From: DASXKD01 sp963806145
GTDB lineage: Bacteria; Actinomycetota; Actinomycetes; Streptosporangiales; Streptosporangiaceae
Assembly (NCBI GenBank): GCA_963806145.1
Contig: CAWDXD010000037.1
Location: 1-64,000, forward strand
Direction of reading: 5' to 3'
Length of the DNA stretch: 64,000 nucleotides
Every line of letters begins with the position of its first letter. Position 1 is the first letter of the stretch. A model generated the notes under the pieces. That model did no database searches. It was given only the letters and a program-made list of their open reading frames with translations, and had not been told where the DNA came from. The translations under genes and the position numbers were made by a program. Of this stretch, positions 34,747 to 44,414 are shown piece by piece.

Positions 34747-36402
34747 ATGCCCGAGTTCACGCCTGCCGAACTGCTGCCTCTCGGCGCGGATACCACGGAA
34801 TACCGCTTGCTGACCGCGGACGGAGTGACACCACGGGGAGCGTTCGGCAAAGAATTCATAGAGGTGGCGCCGGAACTGCTCACGCTTGTCGCGCGCGAGG
34901 GCATGCGGGACATCGCCCACCTGCTGCGGCCGGGGCACCTGCGCCAGCTGCGGTCGATCCTGGACGACCCCGAGGCCTCCCCCAACGACCGGTACGTCGC
35001 GCGCGACCTGCTGCAGAACGCTTGCATCGCGGCGGGCGGGGTGCTGCCGATGTGCCAGGACACCGGCACCGCGATCATCATGGGCAAGCGCGGCGGCGAG
35101 GTGCTCACCGACGGGCGCGACGAGGAGCACCTGGCCCGCGGCGTGTTCGACGCCTACACCCAGCTCAACCTGCGGTACTCCCAGCTTGCGCCGCTGACCA
35201 TGTGGGACGAGCGGAACACCGGCAGCAACCTGCCCGCGCAGATCGAGCTGTACGCGACCCCGGGCGCGGAGTACAAGTTCCTGCTGATGGCCAAGGGCGG
35301 CGGGTCGGCCAACAAGTCGTTCCTGTTCCAGCAGACCAAGGCGGTGCTGAACGAGGCCAGCATGCTCGCGTTCCTCGAGGAGAAGATCCGCTCCCTCGGC
35401 ACGGCCGCCTGCCCGCCGTATCACCTGGCGATCGTGGTCGGCGGCACCAGCGCCGAGTTCGCGCTGAAAACAGCCAAGTACGCCTCGGCCCGCTACCTGG
35501 ACACGCTGCCGTCCGCCGGGTCGCCGTCCGGGCACGGCTTCCGCGACCGGGAACTGGAACAGCAGGTACTGGAGATCACCAGGAAGATCGGCATCGGCGC
35601 GCAGTTCGGCGGCAAGTACTTCTGCCACGACGTGCGGGTGATCCGGCTGCCCCGGCACGGCGCCTCCTGCCCGGTCGCGATCGCCGTTTCCTGCTCCGCC
35701 GACCGGCAAGCGCTGGCCAAGATCACCGCCGATGGCGTGTTCCTGGAGCGGCTGGAGACCGACCCGGCGCAGTACCTGCCCGAGCCGTCGAAAGAAGACC
35801 TCACCGCGGACGTGGTCCGCATCGACCTGACCCGGCCAATGAGCGAGATCAGGGCCGAGCTTTCCAGGCACCCTGTCGCGACCAGGCTGGCGCTGACCGG
35901 CTCGCTTGTCGTCGCTCGCGACATCGCGCACGCGAAAATTGCTGAACGACTGGCCGTGGGTGATCCGATGCCGCGCTACATGGTGGATCACCCGGTCTAC
36001 TACGCGGGGCCCGCCAAGACCCCGGATGGATATCCGTCGGGGTCGTTCGGGCCGACGACGGCCGGGCGGATGGATTCTTATGTGGACCAATTCCAGGCTG
36101 CCGGGGGTTCCCTGGTGATGCTCGCCAAAGGCAACCGGTCCGCCGCGGTAACCGCGGCCTGTCAGGCGCATGGCGGGTTCTACCTCGGCTCGATCGGCGG
36201 CGCCGCGGCGAAGCTGGCCCAGGACTGCATCACCAGGGTCGATGTGCTTGAGTACCCCGAACTCGGGATGGAAGCGGTGTGGCAGATCGAGGTGCGTGAC
36301 TTCCCTGCGTTCATCATCGTCGATGACAAGGGGAATGATTTCTTCACGGGTCCTGCGGGCGGTGGTGCATCGGGCCCGCTGCTGACCATCGGCCGCCGCT
36401 GA
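34747..36402 (+). CDS. fumA: fumarate hydratase, class I (iron-sulfur)
   Basis: A 551-residue, single-chain class I fumarase interconverting fumarate and malate in the TCA cycle. The alpha-type domain (about 45-330) holds LPMCQDTGTAI with the first cluster Cys; further cysteines are in GGKYFCHDV and the nearby CPVAI stretch. The beta-type domain (about 345-540) has YYAGPAKTPDGYPSGSFGPT, TAGRMD and KGNRS. Oxygen-labile 4Fe-4S cofactor is expected from the family. GAGGAAG precedes the ATG. Length agrees with E. coli FumA/FumB. Confidence 0.95.
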   Translation: MPEFTPAELLPLGADTTEYRLLTADGVTPRGAFGKEFIEVAPELLTLVAREGMRDIAHLLRPGHLRQLRSILDDPEASPNDRYVARDLLQNACIAAGGVLPMCQDTGTAIIMGKRGGEVLTDGRDEEHLARGVFDAYTQLNLRYSQLAPLTMWDERNTGSNLPAQIELYATPGAEYKFLLMAKGGGSANKSFLFQQTKAVLNEASMLAFLEEKIRSLGTAACPPYHLAIVVGGTSAEFALKTAKYASARYLDTLPSAGSPSGHGFRDRELEQQVLEITRKIGIGAQFGGKYFCHDVRVIRLPRHGASCPVAIAVSCSADRQALAKITADGVFLERLETDPAQYLPEPSKEDLTADVVRIDLTRPMSEIRAELSRHPVATRLALTGSLVVARDIAHAKIAERLAVGDPMPRYMVDHPVYYAGPAKTPDGYPSGSFGPTTAGRMDSYVDQFQAAGGSLVMLAKGNRSAAVTAACQAHGGFYLGSIGGAAAKLAQDCITRVDVLEYPELGMEAVWQIEVRDFPAFIIVDDKGNDFFTGPAGGGASGPLLTIGRR

Positions 36403-36550
36403 CGAGGACCCGCGGACGATTGCCGAATCACCGTCGGATTATGCGATTCACAGGATTGGCAACGCGCCCGCCGGCCCCCCTAGGGGTTGTTAGTAGCAAG
36501 ACACGGTGAATTCTTAACTGGCTCCCAGGAAAAAGGCCGGCCGATCGGTG

Positions 36551-36556
36551 TAATCT
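36551..36556 (+). promoter_or_regulatory. -10 box of a leaderless kinase transcript
   Basis: TAATCT ends seven bases before the ATG of the Ser/Thr kinase gene, which has no ribosome site. Transcription would begin at or next to the A of ATG. Confidence 0.55.
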
Positions 36557-36563
36557 CCCGGCC

Positions 36564-38585
36564 ATGCAGTCAGTGACCGGGTCGGGGCGTGTGGTCGCCG
36601 GACGCTATGAGCTGCTGGATTCCGTCGGGCATGGCGCCATGGGCACCGTGTGGCGGGCCCGGGATCTGCGCCTCGATCGCGAGGTCGCGGTCAAGGAGGT
36701 CCGGATCCCCGGCCCGATGACTTACCAGGACCGCAACGTGCTGCGGGAGCGGTCGCTGCGGGAGGCGCGGGTCGCGGCGCGGCTGAGCCACCCGGGCGTG
36801 GTCACCGTGCACGACGTGATCGAGGCCGACGGCACCCCCTGGATCATCATGGAGCTGGTGCCGTCCAGGTCGCTGGCCCAGGTCCTGGCCGAGGACGGGC
36901 CATTGCCACCGGCGCGCGCCGCGATGATGGGCATGACGCTGCTCGAAGCGCTGGGCAGCGCGCACGCGGCGGGCGTGGTGCACCGCGACGTGAAGCCTGG
37001 CAACATCCTGGTCACACCCGATGGCCGGGCCGTGCTGACCGACTTCGGCATCGCCACCTTGCATGGCGATCCCGGGCTGACCCTGGCGGGCATGGTCATG
37101 GGCACGCCAGGGTTTTGCGCTCCGGAACGGATCCGGGGAGAGCCCGCCAGCCCCGCCTCTGACCTGTGGTCGCTCGGGGCCACCCTGTACGCGGCGGTCG
37201 AGGGGCGCGGCCCGTTCGAAGGCCAGGGCAGCGCGATGGCCGTGCTGGCCAACATCGTGCACGGCGATCCCCCTCCGGCGAAGTCCGCCGGGCCGCTGGA
37301 GCCGGTGATCACCGCGCTGATGAAGCGCGACCCGGCGGCGCGGCCCAACGCGATCGCCGCCCGCCGGCTGCTCGCCGCGGCGTGCGCGGGTTACGACGGA
37401 GGAGCAAGCTCCAGCGCACAGAACGCTTCGGGCGCGCAGGCTGATTCCGGCGCGCAGGCTGATTCCAGGGCCGTTCCCGGGGCCGGGGGCCGGGCCGGGG
37501 CTGTGGGCGAGCGGGCCGCCGGCGCTGGCAGCGTCCCGGGCGAGGCCGGGGGCGCGACGGGACCCAGCAGCACGCTCGCATTCCCCGCCTCACCGCCGGA
37601 AGGTATCGCGGCCTTCGCCGGGCAGCCGCCAACCGCCGCAGAGCTTCCGCAGGCGGTCAACGCATCGGAACCTGCCGCCGCGGCGCCCGGCAACCCGGGC
37701 CCGCACGGGACGGAGTTCGCCGGGGCCGGGCCGGCCGGAGCCGGCTTGGCCGAGGCTGGGCTGGCCGGAGCAGCTATAGCCGGAGCCGGTATGGCCGGAG
37801 CTGGTATGGCCGGGGCTGGTATGGCCGGAGCCGAGTTCGCCGCGACCGTGGCCGCTCAGCCCTCGCCGGGCACGACGATGGCCACCGCCCCGGTGGCGGC
37901 GGGGCTGGGAGGGGTGCCAGGCGCGGCCGGGATGCCGGCGCCGGGCGGGCGGCGGCGACGCCCGGGACGGCACCGGCGCGCGCTGCTGCTCGGCGGCGGC
38001 GGAACGGCCGTGGTCCTGGCCGCCCTCATGGTCGCGCTAGGCCTTGCCCACGCCGCGCGGCTCCAGGAGATCAGGCGCACCACCGCGAGCAGCCCGATCA
38101 CGCCCGCCGGGCCGCTCCCGGCGGGCTACCACTGGTACACCGCGCGGGCCTCGTCCTCGCCGCGCCGGGCCGGGTTCTCGATCGCGGTGCCCGACGGGTG
38201 GCGGATGCGGCAGCACGGCGACACCACGGTGATGCGCGACCCGGCCACGGACGCCACCATCACCGTGACCCGCGGGGCCCAGCGCGGGCCCGGGCCGCTG
38301 CGCGAAGCCGCGCTGCTGGCAAACGCCCCGCACGGGTCGTTTCCCGGCTATCACCGGATCGCGCTGCTGCCCGTCCCGTTCCACGGAACCCTGGCCGGTG
38401 CGTGGCGGTTCACCTACGCGCGGCCGGGGACCGGCAATGAGCAGGTGCTGGAGCTGGTAGCCCGGCTGAACACCGATCTTGGCGCCCAGCCGTACGAGTT
38501 GACGCTGACCTCGCCGCGCCGGGCCTGGCTGGGCAGCCGGGCCGCGTTCGGTGAAGCAATGAACGCCTTCACCCCGCAACCGTAA
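36564..38585 (+). CDS. PknB-type membrane Ser/Thr protein kinase
   Basis: A 673-residue receptor-like kinase. Kinase domain residues 13-275: glycine loop VGHGAMGTVW, ATP-binding Lys44 (VAVKEV), catalytic HRDVKPGN with Asp142, DFG with Asp160, APE-like APERIRG. A disordered Ala/Gly/Pro segment (275-465) includes AGAGM/AGAEF pentapeptide repeats. One transmembrane helix (about 470-492) leads to an extracellular domain (about 510-673) with no PASTA repeats; it resembles a small ligand-binding or structural domain. It ends 9 bp from the converging cell-wall protein gene. All catalytic residues are intact. Confidence 0.9.
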   Translation: MQSVTGSGRVVAGRYELLDSVGHGAMGTVWRARDLRLDREVAVKEVRIPGPMTYQDRNVLRERSLREARVAARLSHPGVVTVHDVIEADGTPWIIMELVPSRSLAQVLAEDGPLPPARAAMMGMTLLEALGSAHAAGVVHRDVKPGNILVTPDGRAVLTDFGIATLHGDPGLTLAGMVMGTPGFCAPERIRGEPASPASDLWSLGATLYAAVEGRGPFEGQGSAMAVLANIVHGDPPPAKSAGPLEPVITALMKRDPAARPNAIAARRLLAAACAGYDGGASSSAQNASGAQADSGAQADSRAVPGAGGRAGAVGERAAGAGSVPGEAGGATGPSSTLAFPASPPEGIAAFAGQPPTAAELPQAVNASEPAAAAPGNPGPHGTEFAGAGPAGAGLAEAGLAGAAIAGAGMAGAGMAGAGMAGAEFAATVAAQPSPGTTMATAPVAAGLGGVPGAAGMPAPGGRRRRPGRHRRALLLGGGGTAVVLAALMVALGLAHAARLQEIRRTTASSPITPAGPLPAGYHWYTARASSSPRRAGFSIAVPDGWRMRQHGDTTVMRDPATDATITVTRGAQRGPGPLREAALLANAPHGSFPGYHRIALLPVPFHGTLAGAWRFTYARPGTGNEQVLELVARLNTDLGAQPYELTLTSPRRAWLGSRAAFGEAMNAFTPQP

Positions 38586-38594
38586 CCCGTACGC

Positions 38595-39296
38595 TTAGTA
38601 ATAATCGTGCCCCTCCCAGAAAGCCCATGCATTACACGGAGTGCCGTAAATGGACTTGATGTAACCGAGCCCCCACTTGATCTGGGTGGCGGGGTTTGTC
38701 TGCCAGTCCGCGCCCGCGCTGGCCATCTTCGATCCGGGCAGGGCTTGCGGTATACCGTATGCGCCGCTGGCATTCTCGGCGTTGTACCGCCATCCGCTTT
38801 CCCGGGTCCAGATGTTATTCAGGCAGCCGAACTGCGTCTTCGGGTCGAAGCCGAACGACGACATCATGTTGTAGGCGGTGGACTGCGCGGTGCCCGGGTT
38901 GGGCGGCGGGAAGTTCACCGTGGTGCCGCCGCCGGCGGTGCCACCGGTACCGCCGGTGGCGCTGCTGGTCGCGGCGACGGCACTGGCCGTGCTCGCGAGC
39001 TTGGGAGCGCCGACCTGGTGCATGGTGTGGGTGGCGGTGTCCATGACGATCATCTGCTGGCGCGCCTGCTCCAGCACGGTCATGGCACGACTGCCCGGGA
39101 GCGCGGCCGCGGCGAAGGCGGCCCCCACGTTCGAGTGGTCGGCCCGCACGACCAGGTAGCCAGCGACGGTCGTCCCGGTGATGAGGGCGATGGCCGTGGC
39201 TGCCACCGGCAGCAGGAAACCAGACCGGCGCGCGGCACGCCTCTTTCCGGGGGTCCGCCTCCGGTGCTGTGACAAGGCAGTCCTTCCGTCGGCCAT
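38595..39296 (-). CDS. aggregation-promoting-factor-like / transglycosylase-like cell-wall protein
   Basis: A 233-residue exported protein: basic N-terminus, transmembrane or signal helix (about 25-50), a Ser/Thr/Gly linker, and a C-terminal lysozyme-like domain (about 150-233) with NNIWTRESGWRYNAENASGA, YGIPQALPGSKM and GLGYIKSIYG. The Glu in TRES matches the SLT catalytic position. It likely cleaves or binds peptidoglycan. The ATG at 39296 has GGAG only four bases away; TTG at 39275 has GGAAGGA at better spacing, so the true N-terminus is uncertain. Its location beside a membrane kinase may mean shared wall control. Confidence 0.75.
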   Translation of the reverse strand: MADGRTALSQHRRRTPGKRRAARRSGFLLPVAATAIALITGTTVAGYLVVRADHSNVGAAFAAAALPGSRAMTVLEQARQQMIVMDTATHTMHQVGAPKLASTASAVAATSSATGGTGGTAGGGTTVNFPPPNPGTAQSTAYNMMSSFGFDPKTQFGCLNNIWTRESGWRYNAENASGAYGIPQALPGSKMASAGADWQTNPATQIKWGLGYIKSIYGTPCNAWAFWEGHDYY

Positions 39297-39672
39297 GCAC
39301 TCCGGGGCGGGGCGCCCAGGGTGTGGACCGCTGCGGGGCAGGGCAGCGCGTCGCCTGATGGTCTTCCGGGTGCTCCCCCGGCCCGGCGCCGGGGGGTGCC
39401 CGGGCGCACGGGCCTTCCGCCCTCGGCCATCGGCGATACCTTGCCAGAAGGACAGGTGGGATTCCTGAGAATTCGCGGAAAAAGCTGTGTCGCGCCGCCG
39501 CCGTCACCCTCCGTGCAGATCACGGAACGACAACATGCACCGATAATTACTATCAGTTATCTTGCCGGGGCCCCTTATGGTGCATGGGGCCGCTGTGGCA
39601 GAAGGTGCCGCTGTCCGCCGCGCCCTCGGCCGCGATCCTGACTCTCGGCGCCGTCACCGATCCCGTGACCAG
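39297..39672. other. intergenic region with strong hairpin in a long leader
   Basis: About 375 bp after the AI-2E gene's stop and before the cell-wall protein start (both read leftward). A GC-rich hairpin at 39369-39402 (GGGTGCTCCCCCGG / CCGGGGGGTGCCC, imperfect) lies in the leader of the cell-wall gene, and an AT-rich patch at about 39535-39560 could hold the promoter. I looked for a c-di-AMP riboswitch, common before such genes, and did not find its conserved core. Confidence 0.4.
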
Positions 39673-40938
39673 CTAACTCGCCGGCTTTACCGGTTCGGGA
39701 TCCGCTCCGGCTGCCTCCGGCCCGGCTTCGGCCGGTGCGGTCTCGGCAGGCCCGGCCCCGCCCGGCGGCGGCCCGGTCTCGGCAGGCCCGGCCTCAGCCT
39801 GGGGCGGCCCAGCCGGGAGGGCCAGCATGCCCCCTGGCGCGGTGTCGCGCCACAGTTCGCTCATGACCACCTGGACCGCACCCGCGGCCGGGATGGCGAG
39901 CAGCGCCGCGACGAAGCCGCCGAAGAGCCCGCCGATCCAGCTGCCGATGGACGCCGCGACCAGGATCGCGACCAGCACGAGCAGCGGGTTGATCCGCACC
40001 GTCTTGCTCATGATCACCGGGTTGAGTACGTGGTTCTCGATCTGGGTGTAGGCGACGAAGACGGCCAGGGTCACGACGCCCGCGGTGAGCGAATGTGCCG
40101 TGGCGAACAGCACGGTGGGTATCCCGGCGAGGGCCCCGCCGATCATCGGCAGGAAGTCGACAAGCGCGACCCACAGCGCCCACAGGAACGGGAACGGAAC
40201 GCCGAGCACGAGCAGGGTGACGAACACCACGATCCCGGCGATCAGGGAGGTGAGCAGGTTCCCGGCCATGTAGCCGGTGACCGCCCGGTTGACCTGGGCA
40301 GCCACCCGGGTCACCGTCGCCGCTCGCTGCGGGGTCATGTTGCCCAGGATCCAGGCGCGCATCTTCGGGCCCTCGAGCAGCAGAAGCACCACCAGGAAGA
40401 AGATCGTGGTCAGCGCGATGAGCAACGACACGGCGCCCTTGCCGAGGGCGAGGGCGGGCTTGCCGAGGCCCTGCGCGAAGTTAGTGATCTTCGACGAGTT
40501 GTGCTGCACCCAGGTCACTACGTGGTAGTGGCGGAACAACTGGCCGATCCAGCCCTTTCCGAGCTGGGCCTGGTCCACGTAGGAGGGCAGCCGGTCGGCG
40601 AGATGGGTGACGGCGTTGACGAGTGGATAGCCGAACGCCACCGCCAGGCCGGCGAAGACCAGCACCGCCCAGAAGGTGACGATGGCGACGGCAAAGCCGC
40701 GGCGGGGCACCTTCCACCGCTGCAGGTACACCACCAGCGGGTTGAGCAGCACGGCGACGAACCCCGACACCGCCATGAGCAGCAGCACGTCCCGTAGACG
40801 GAAGAGCAGCTTGCCAGCCATATAGGCCGCGACCACGACGCCCACCGTGGCGATGATCGCCCGTAGTGGGATGCCCCGGGAGTCGGCGGAGCGCCACAGG
40901 CGTTCCCGCCGTGTCCTCGGTGGCGTTTTGTCAGCCAT
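39673..40938 (-). CDS. AI-2E-family transporter
   Basis: A 421-residue polytopic membrane protein of the AI-2 exporter superfamily (PF01594). About eight helices; the conserved C-terminal block FLWALWVALVDFLPMIGGAL, then ENHVLNPVIMSKTVRINPLL, is plain. The last 55 residues are Ala/Pro/Gly/Glu low complexity. Family members include Na+(Li+)/H+ antiporters as well as putative signal exporters, so the substrate is open. It precedes the cell-wall protein gene in the same direction after a long gap. Confidence 0.85.
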   Translation of the reverse strand: MADKTPPRTRRERLWRSADSRGIPLRAIIATVGVVVAAYMAGKLLFRLRDVLLLMAVSGFVAVLLNPLVVYLQRWKVPRRGFAVAIVTFWAVLVFAGLAVAFGYPLVNAVTHLADRLPSYVDQAQLGKGWIGQLFRHYHVVTWVQHNSSKITNFAQGLGKPALALGKGAVSLLIALTTIFFLVVLLLLEGPKMRAWILGNMTPQRAATVTRVAAQVNRAVTGYMAGNLLTSLIAGIVVFVTLLVLGVPFPFLWALWVALVDFLPMIGGALAGIPTVLFATAHSLTAGVVTLAVFVAYTQIENHVLNPVIMSKTVRINPLLVLVAILVAASIGSWIGGLFGGFVAALLAIPAAGAVQVVMSELWRDTAPGGMLALPAGPPQAEAGPAETGPPPGGAGPAETAPAEAGPEAAGADPEPVKPAS

Positions 40939-40988
40939 CAGCCAAGCATTGCAGGTTCATGACCGAAACTGCACAACGCGGTCTGCGG

Positions 40989-41503
<515 letters not shown>

Positions 41504-41507
<4 letters not shown>

Positions 41508-42679
41508 CCGCTCTCCTCATTCCCGGTCGCGAGGTAGGACGCGGCGCGGGCGGCCCGCTCCCGCAGGCCGGCCACGTCATCGCCGAGGACGGTGACATGC
41601 CCGATCTTGCGACCCGGCCGGACCTGCTTGCCGTACAGGTGCACCTTCACCCCCGGGTCCGCCGCCATCACGTGCACGTACCGCGAGAAGATGTCCGCGC
41701 TGGCGGCGCCGAACACGTTGGCCATCACCGCCTGCGGCGCGGCCATCCGCGGGTCGCCGAGCGGCAGGTCGAGTACCGCCCGCAGGTGCTGCTCGAACTG
41801 GGATGTCCTGGCACCCTCGATAGTCCAGTGGCCGCTGTTGTGCGGGCGCATCGCCAGTTCATTGACCACCAGGCCGTCCTCGGCCGCGAACAGCTCCACC
41901 GCGAGCAGGCCGGTGACGTCCAGTTCGGCGGCCAGCTCCAGCGCCATCCGCTCCGCCTGTCTGGCCAGGCCGGGCGGCAGGCCCGGCGCGGGAGCCAGCA
42001 CCTCGTGGCAGACCCCGCCGCGCTGCACGGTCTGGACCACCGGGTATGCGGCGCCCTGGCCGTGCGGCGAGCGGGCCACGAGCGCGGCAAGCTCGGCACG
42101 GAACGCGACGTGCTCCTCAGCGAACAACGCGACCGGGTGGGCCAGCACCGCGGCCGCCTCGTCCGGCGTGCCGCACACCCAGACGCCCCGCCCGTCGTAA
42201 CCGCCGGTGACCGCCTTGAGCACGACCGGCCAGCCCCATTCCTCCGCGCGGGCGCACACCCCGGCCAGGCCGGTCACTGGCGCGTACCGCGGGCAGGGCA
42301 CGCCCAGCGCGCGCAGCCGCTCCCGCATCGCCAGTTTGTCCTGGGTGTAGCGGAGCGCGGCGGCGCCGGGCCGGACCGCTGGGCCGGCCTGGGCCGCGGC
42401 GGCCTTCTCCAGCTCGGTCAGATGCCCGCCGGGCACGTGCTCATGGTCGAAGGTCACCACGTCACAGCCGCGGGCGAACGCGAGCAGGGCGCCGGCGTCG
42501 GTGTAGTCGCCGGTCACCACGTCGGCGCAGACCAGCGCGGCGCTGTCGGCGGGCGTCTCGGCCAGCACCCGGAATCCGATGCCGAGGCTGATCGCCGCCT
42601 GACAGGTCATCCGCGCGAGCTGGCCGGCCCCCACCATGCCCACCACCGGGGCCCGCGGGCGGCGCTGATCATCGGTCAC
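41504..42679 (-). CDS. purK: N5-carboxyaminoimidazole ribonucleotide synthase
   Basis: A 391-residue ATP-grasp enzyme converting AIR, ATP and bicarbonate into N5-CAIR. N-terminal VGMVGAGQLARM; ATP-grasp core with VLKAVTGGYDGRGVWV and the metal-binding VNELAMRPHNSGH. Directly upstream of purE, with which it forms an operon. Divergent from the NCS1 permease gene. Confidence 0.96.
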
Positions 42680-42814
42680 CCGGGTAGCCTACGAGGCCGC
42701 GGCCGGCGCGGCCCGCGATCGGGCCTGAACTGGGCCTTGCGCGGCCAGGGCATCACGCTGAACACTCAGGTATCTGGCCAGCCATGGAGAGCCAGCCATA
42801 AGGAGCACAAGGCG

Positions 42815-44272
42815 ATGGCAGGATCGGACCAGGAACTTACGACAGTGGCGTCCTCGGACGCGCCGGCTGGCGTGCTGGTGCGCGAGGGTGACTACGGCGA
42901 AAAGCTCGGCACGGTCGAGCCCGGCGGCGCCGAGTTCATCCCGCTGCATGAACGGCATGGGAAGCCGCTGCAGTTGTTCTGGACCTGGACCTCGCCGAAC
43001 CTGGAGTTCGCCACGGTCTTCGTCGGCGTCCTCGCGGTCGCCGGGTTCGGCATGGGCTTCTGGCAGGCGACGCTGGCCATCGTGATCGGCACGGCGGCCG
43101 GCGCCGCGGCGCAGGGGGTGCTGTCCGCCCGCGGGCCCGAGCACGGCGTGCCTCAGATGGTGCTGTCCCGGCTGGGCTTCGGTTACCGGGGGAACATACT
43201 GCCCGCCGGGCTGAACTCGATCACCGCGGGCATCGGCTGGTTCGCGGTGAACAGCGTCAGCGGCACGTTCGCGCTGAACACGCTCACCCATCTGCCGAAG
43301 GTCCTGTGCCTGATCATCATCGTGGCAGCACAGCTCGTGATCGCGTTCTTCGGCCATAACCTGGTGCACGCCTTCGAGCGGTACGCCTTCCCGCTCCTCG
43401 CGATCATCTTCCTGGTCGCGACCGTGGTCATCCTGGCCAAGTCCCATCCCGGCGCGGTCGCCCACCCCATTCCCGGCGCGTTCCTGCTCAGCACCGGCGC
43501 AGTGTTCGGCTACGCGGCAGGCTGGAACCCCTACGCGGCCGATTACACCCGCTACTTCCCGCCCAGCACCTCCAAGAGGGCGATCGGCTGGTGGTCGGCG
43601 GCCGGGGTGTTCATCTCCTGCGTGGTGCTGGAGGTCGCGGGCGCCGGGTCGGCCACGGCCGCGAGCGCCGCCGCCTCGCTCGGGGACCCGACCGGCACCT
43701 TCACCGGCCACCTGCCCACCGGGCTGGCCGATGCCACGCTGCTGGCCATCGCGCTCGGCGCGGTCTGCGCGAACGTGCTGAACATCTACTCGGGCGCGAT
43801 GTCGTTCGTCGCCATCGGCATCAAGCTGCCGCTGGCGCTGCGCCGCGCGATCGTGGCGCTGGTGTTCGGCGCGATCGGCTTCATCGTGGCGCTCACCGGC
43901 CTGCACGACGCGGGCGCCAGGTACACCAACTTCCTGCTGATCATCGCCTACTGGATCGCGCCCTGGCTGGCCGTCATGTTCTGCGACCAGTTCCTGTACC
44001 GCCGGCGGAGCCTGGCCGAGGAGGAGGGGCTGCTGTTCAACAAGCAGTACTCCAACTGGGCCGGGCCGGTGGCGATGCTGGTCGGCATGGGCCTGTCCAT
44101 CTGGCTGTTCTCCAACCAGACCGAATACATCGGCCTGATTCCCACACACGTGCCCGCGGTCGGCGACATCACCTTCGAGGTGGGGTTCGTCATCACCGCC
44201 GTGGTCTACCTGACCTGGCACGCGATCACCCGAAGCGGCGCGGGCAGCCGGGCCGCGGCCAAGGCCTCGTGA
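42815..44272 (+). CDS. NCS1-family purine/cytosine permease
   Basis: A 485-residue nucleobase:cation symporter with about 12 transmembrane helices. Family motifs: ARLGFGYRG-like SRLGFGYRGNILPAGLNSIT after TM3, GYAAGWNPYAADYTRYFP in TM6 and NVLNIYSGAMS in TM8. The ATG at 42815 follows AAGGAG at ten bases. Its last codons and stop lie inside the first double-hairpin repeat (GCC AAG GCC TCG TGA), so the present C-terminus was set by that element. Substrate probably cytosine, uracil or a purine; purEK next door is suggestive. Confidence 0.88.
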   Translation: MAGSDQELTTVASSDAPAGVLVREGDYGEKLGTVEPGGAEFIPLHERHGKPLQLFWTWTSPNLEFATVFVGVLAVAGFGMGFWQATLAIVIGTAAGAAAQGVLSARGPEHGVPQMVLSRLGFGYRGNILPAGLNSITAGIGWFAVNSVSGTFALNTLTHLPKVLCLIIIVAAQLVIAFFGHNLVHAFERYAFPLLAIIFLVATVVILAKSHPGAVAHPIPGAFLLSTGAVFGYAAGWNPYAADYTRYFPPSTSKRAIGWWSAAGVFISCVVLEVAGAGSATAASAAASLGDPTGTFTGHLPTGLADATLLAIALGAVCANVLNIYSGAMSFVAIGIKLPLALRRAIVALVFGAIGFIVALTGLHDAGARYTNFLLIIAYWIAPWLAVMFCDQFLYRRRSLAEEEGLLFNKQYSNWAGPVAMLVGMGLSIWLFSNQTEYIGLIPTHVPAVGDITFEVGFVITAVVYLTWHAITRSGAGSRAAAKAS

Positions 44273-44330
44273 CGAAGGAACGAGGCCTTGAGCCAGCGGG
44301 GGTTCCAGGGGGTCGCCCCCCGGGCTAGCA
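44256..44330. repeat. double-hairpin element, tandem copy A1
   Basis: Identical to the next 75 bp. Hairpin 1: GGCCTCGT / ACGAGGCC around GACGAAGGA. Hairpin 2: GGGGG-rich arm against CCCCCC around TTCCAGGGGGTCG. It overlaps the end of the NCS1 permease gene. Related copies: 46486-46562 (inverted) and 57801-57876 (inverted). Confidence 0.9.
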
Positions 44331-44405
44331 CGGCCAAGGCCTCGTGACGAAGGAACGAGGCCTTGAGCCAGCGGGGGTTCCAGGGGGTCGCCCCCCGGGC
44401 TAGCA
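44331..44405. repeat. double-hairpin element, tandem copy A2
   Basis: Exact 75-bp tandem duplicate of copy A1. It ends 10 bp before the stop codon of the converging histidine kinase gene, so the pair occupies the whole gap between the two genes and could act as a bidirectional terminator. Confidence 0.9.
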
Positions 44406-44414
44406 CGGCCCAGG

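Noticed and set aside
39297..39560. c-di-AMP (ydaO/yuaA) riboswitch upstream of the cell-wall protein gene
   Set aside because: Expected from gene type, but the conserved core segments of that riboswitch could not be found on the minus strand.
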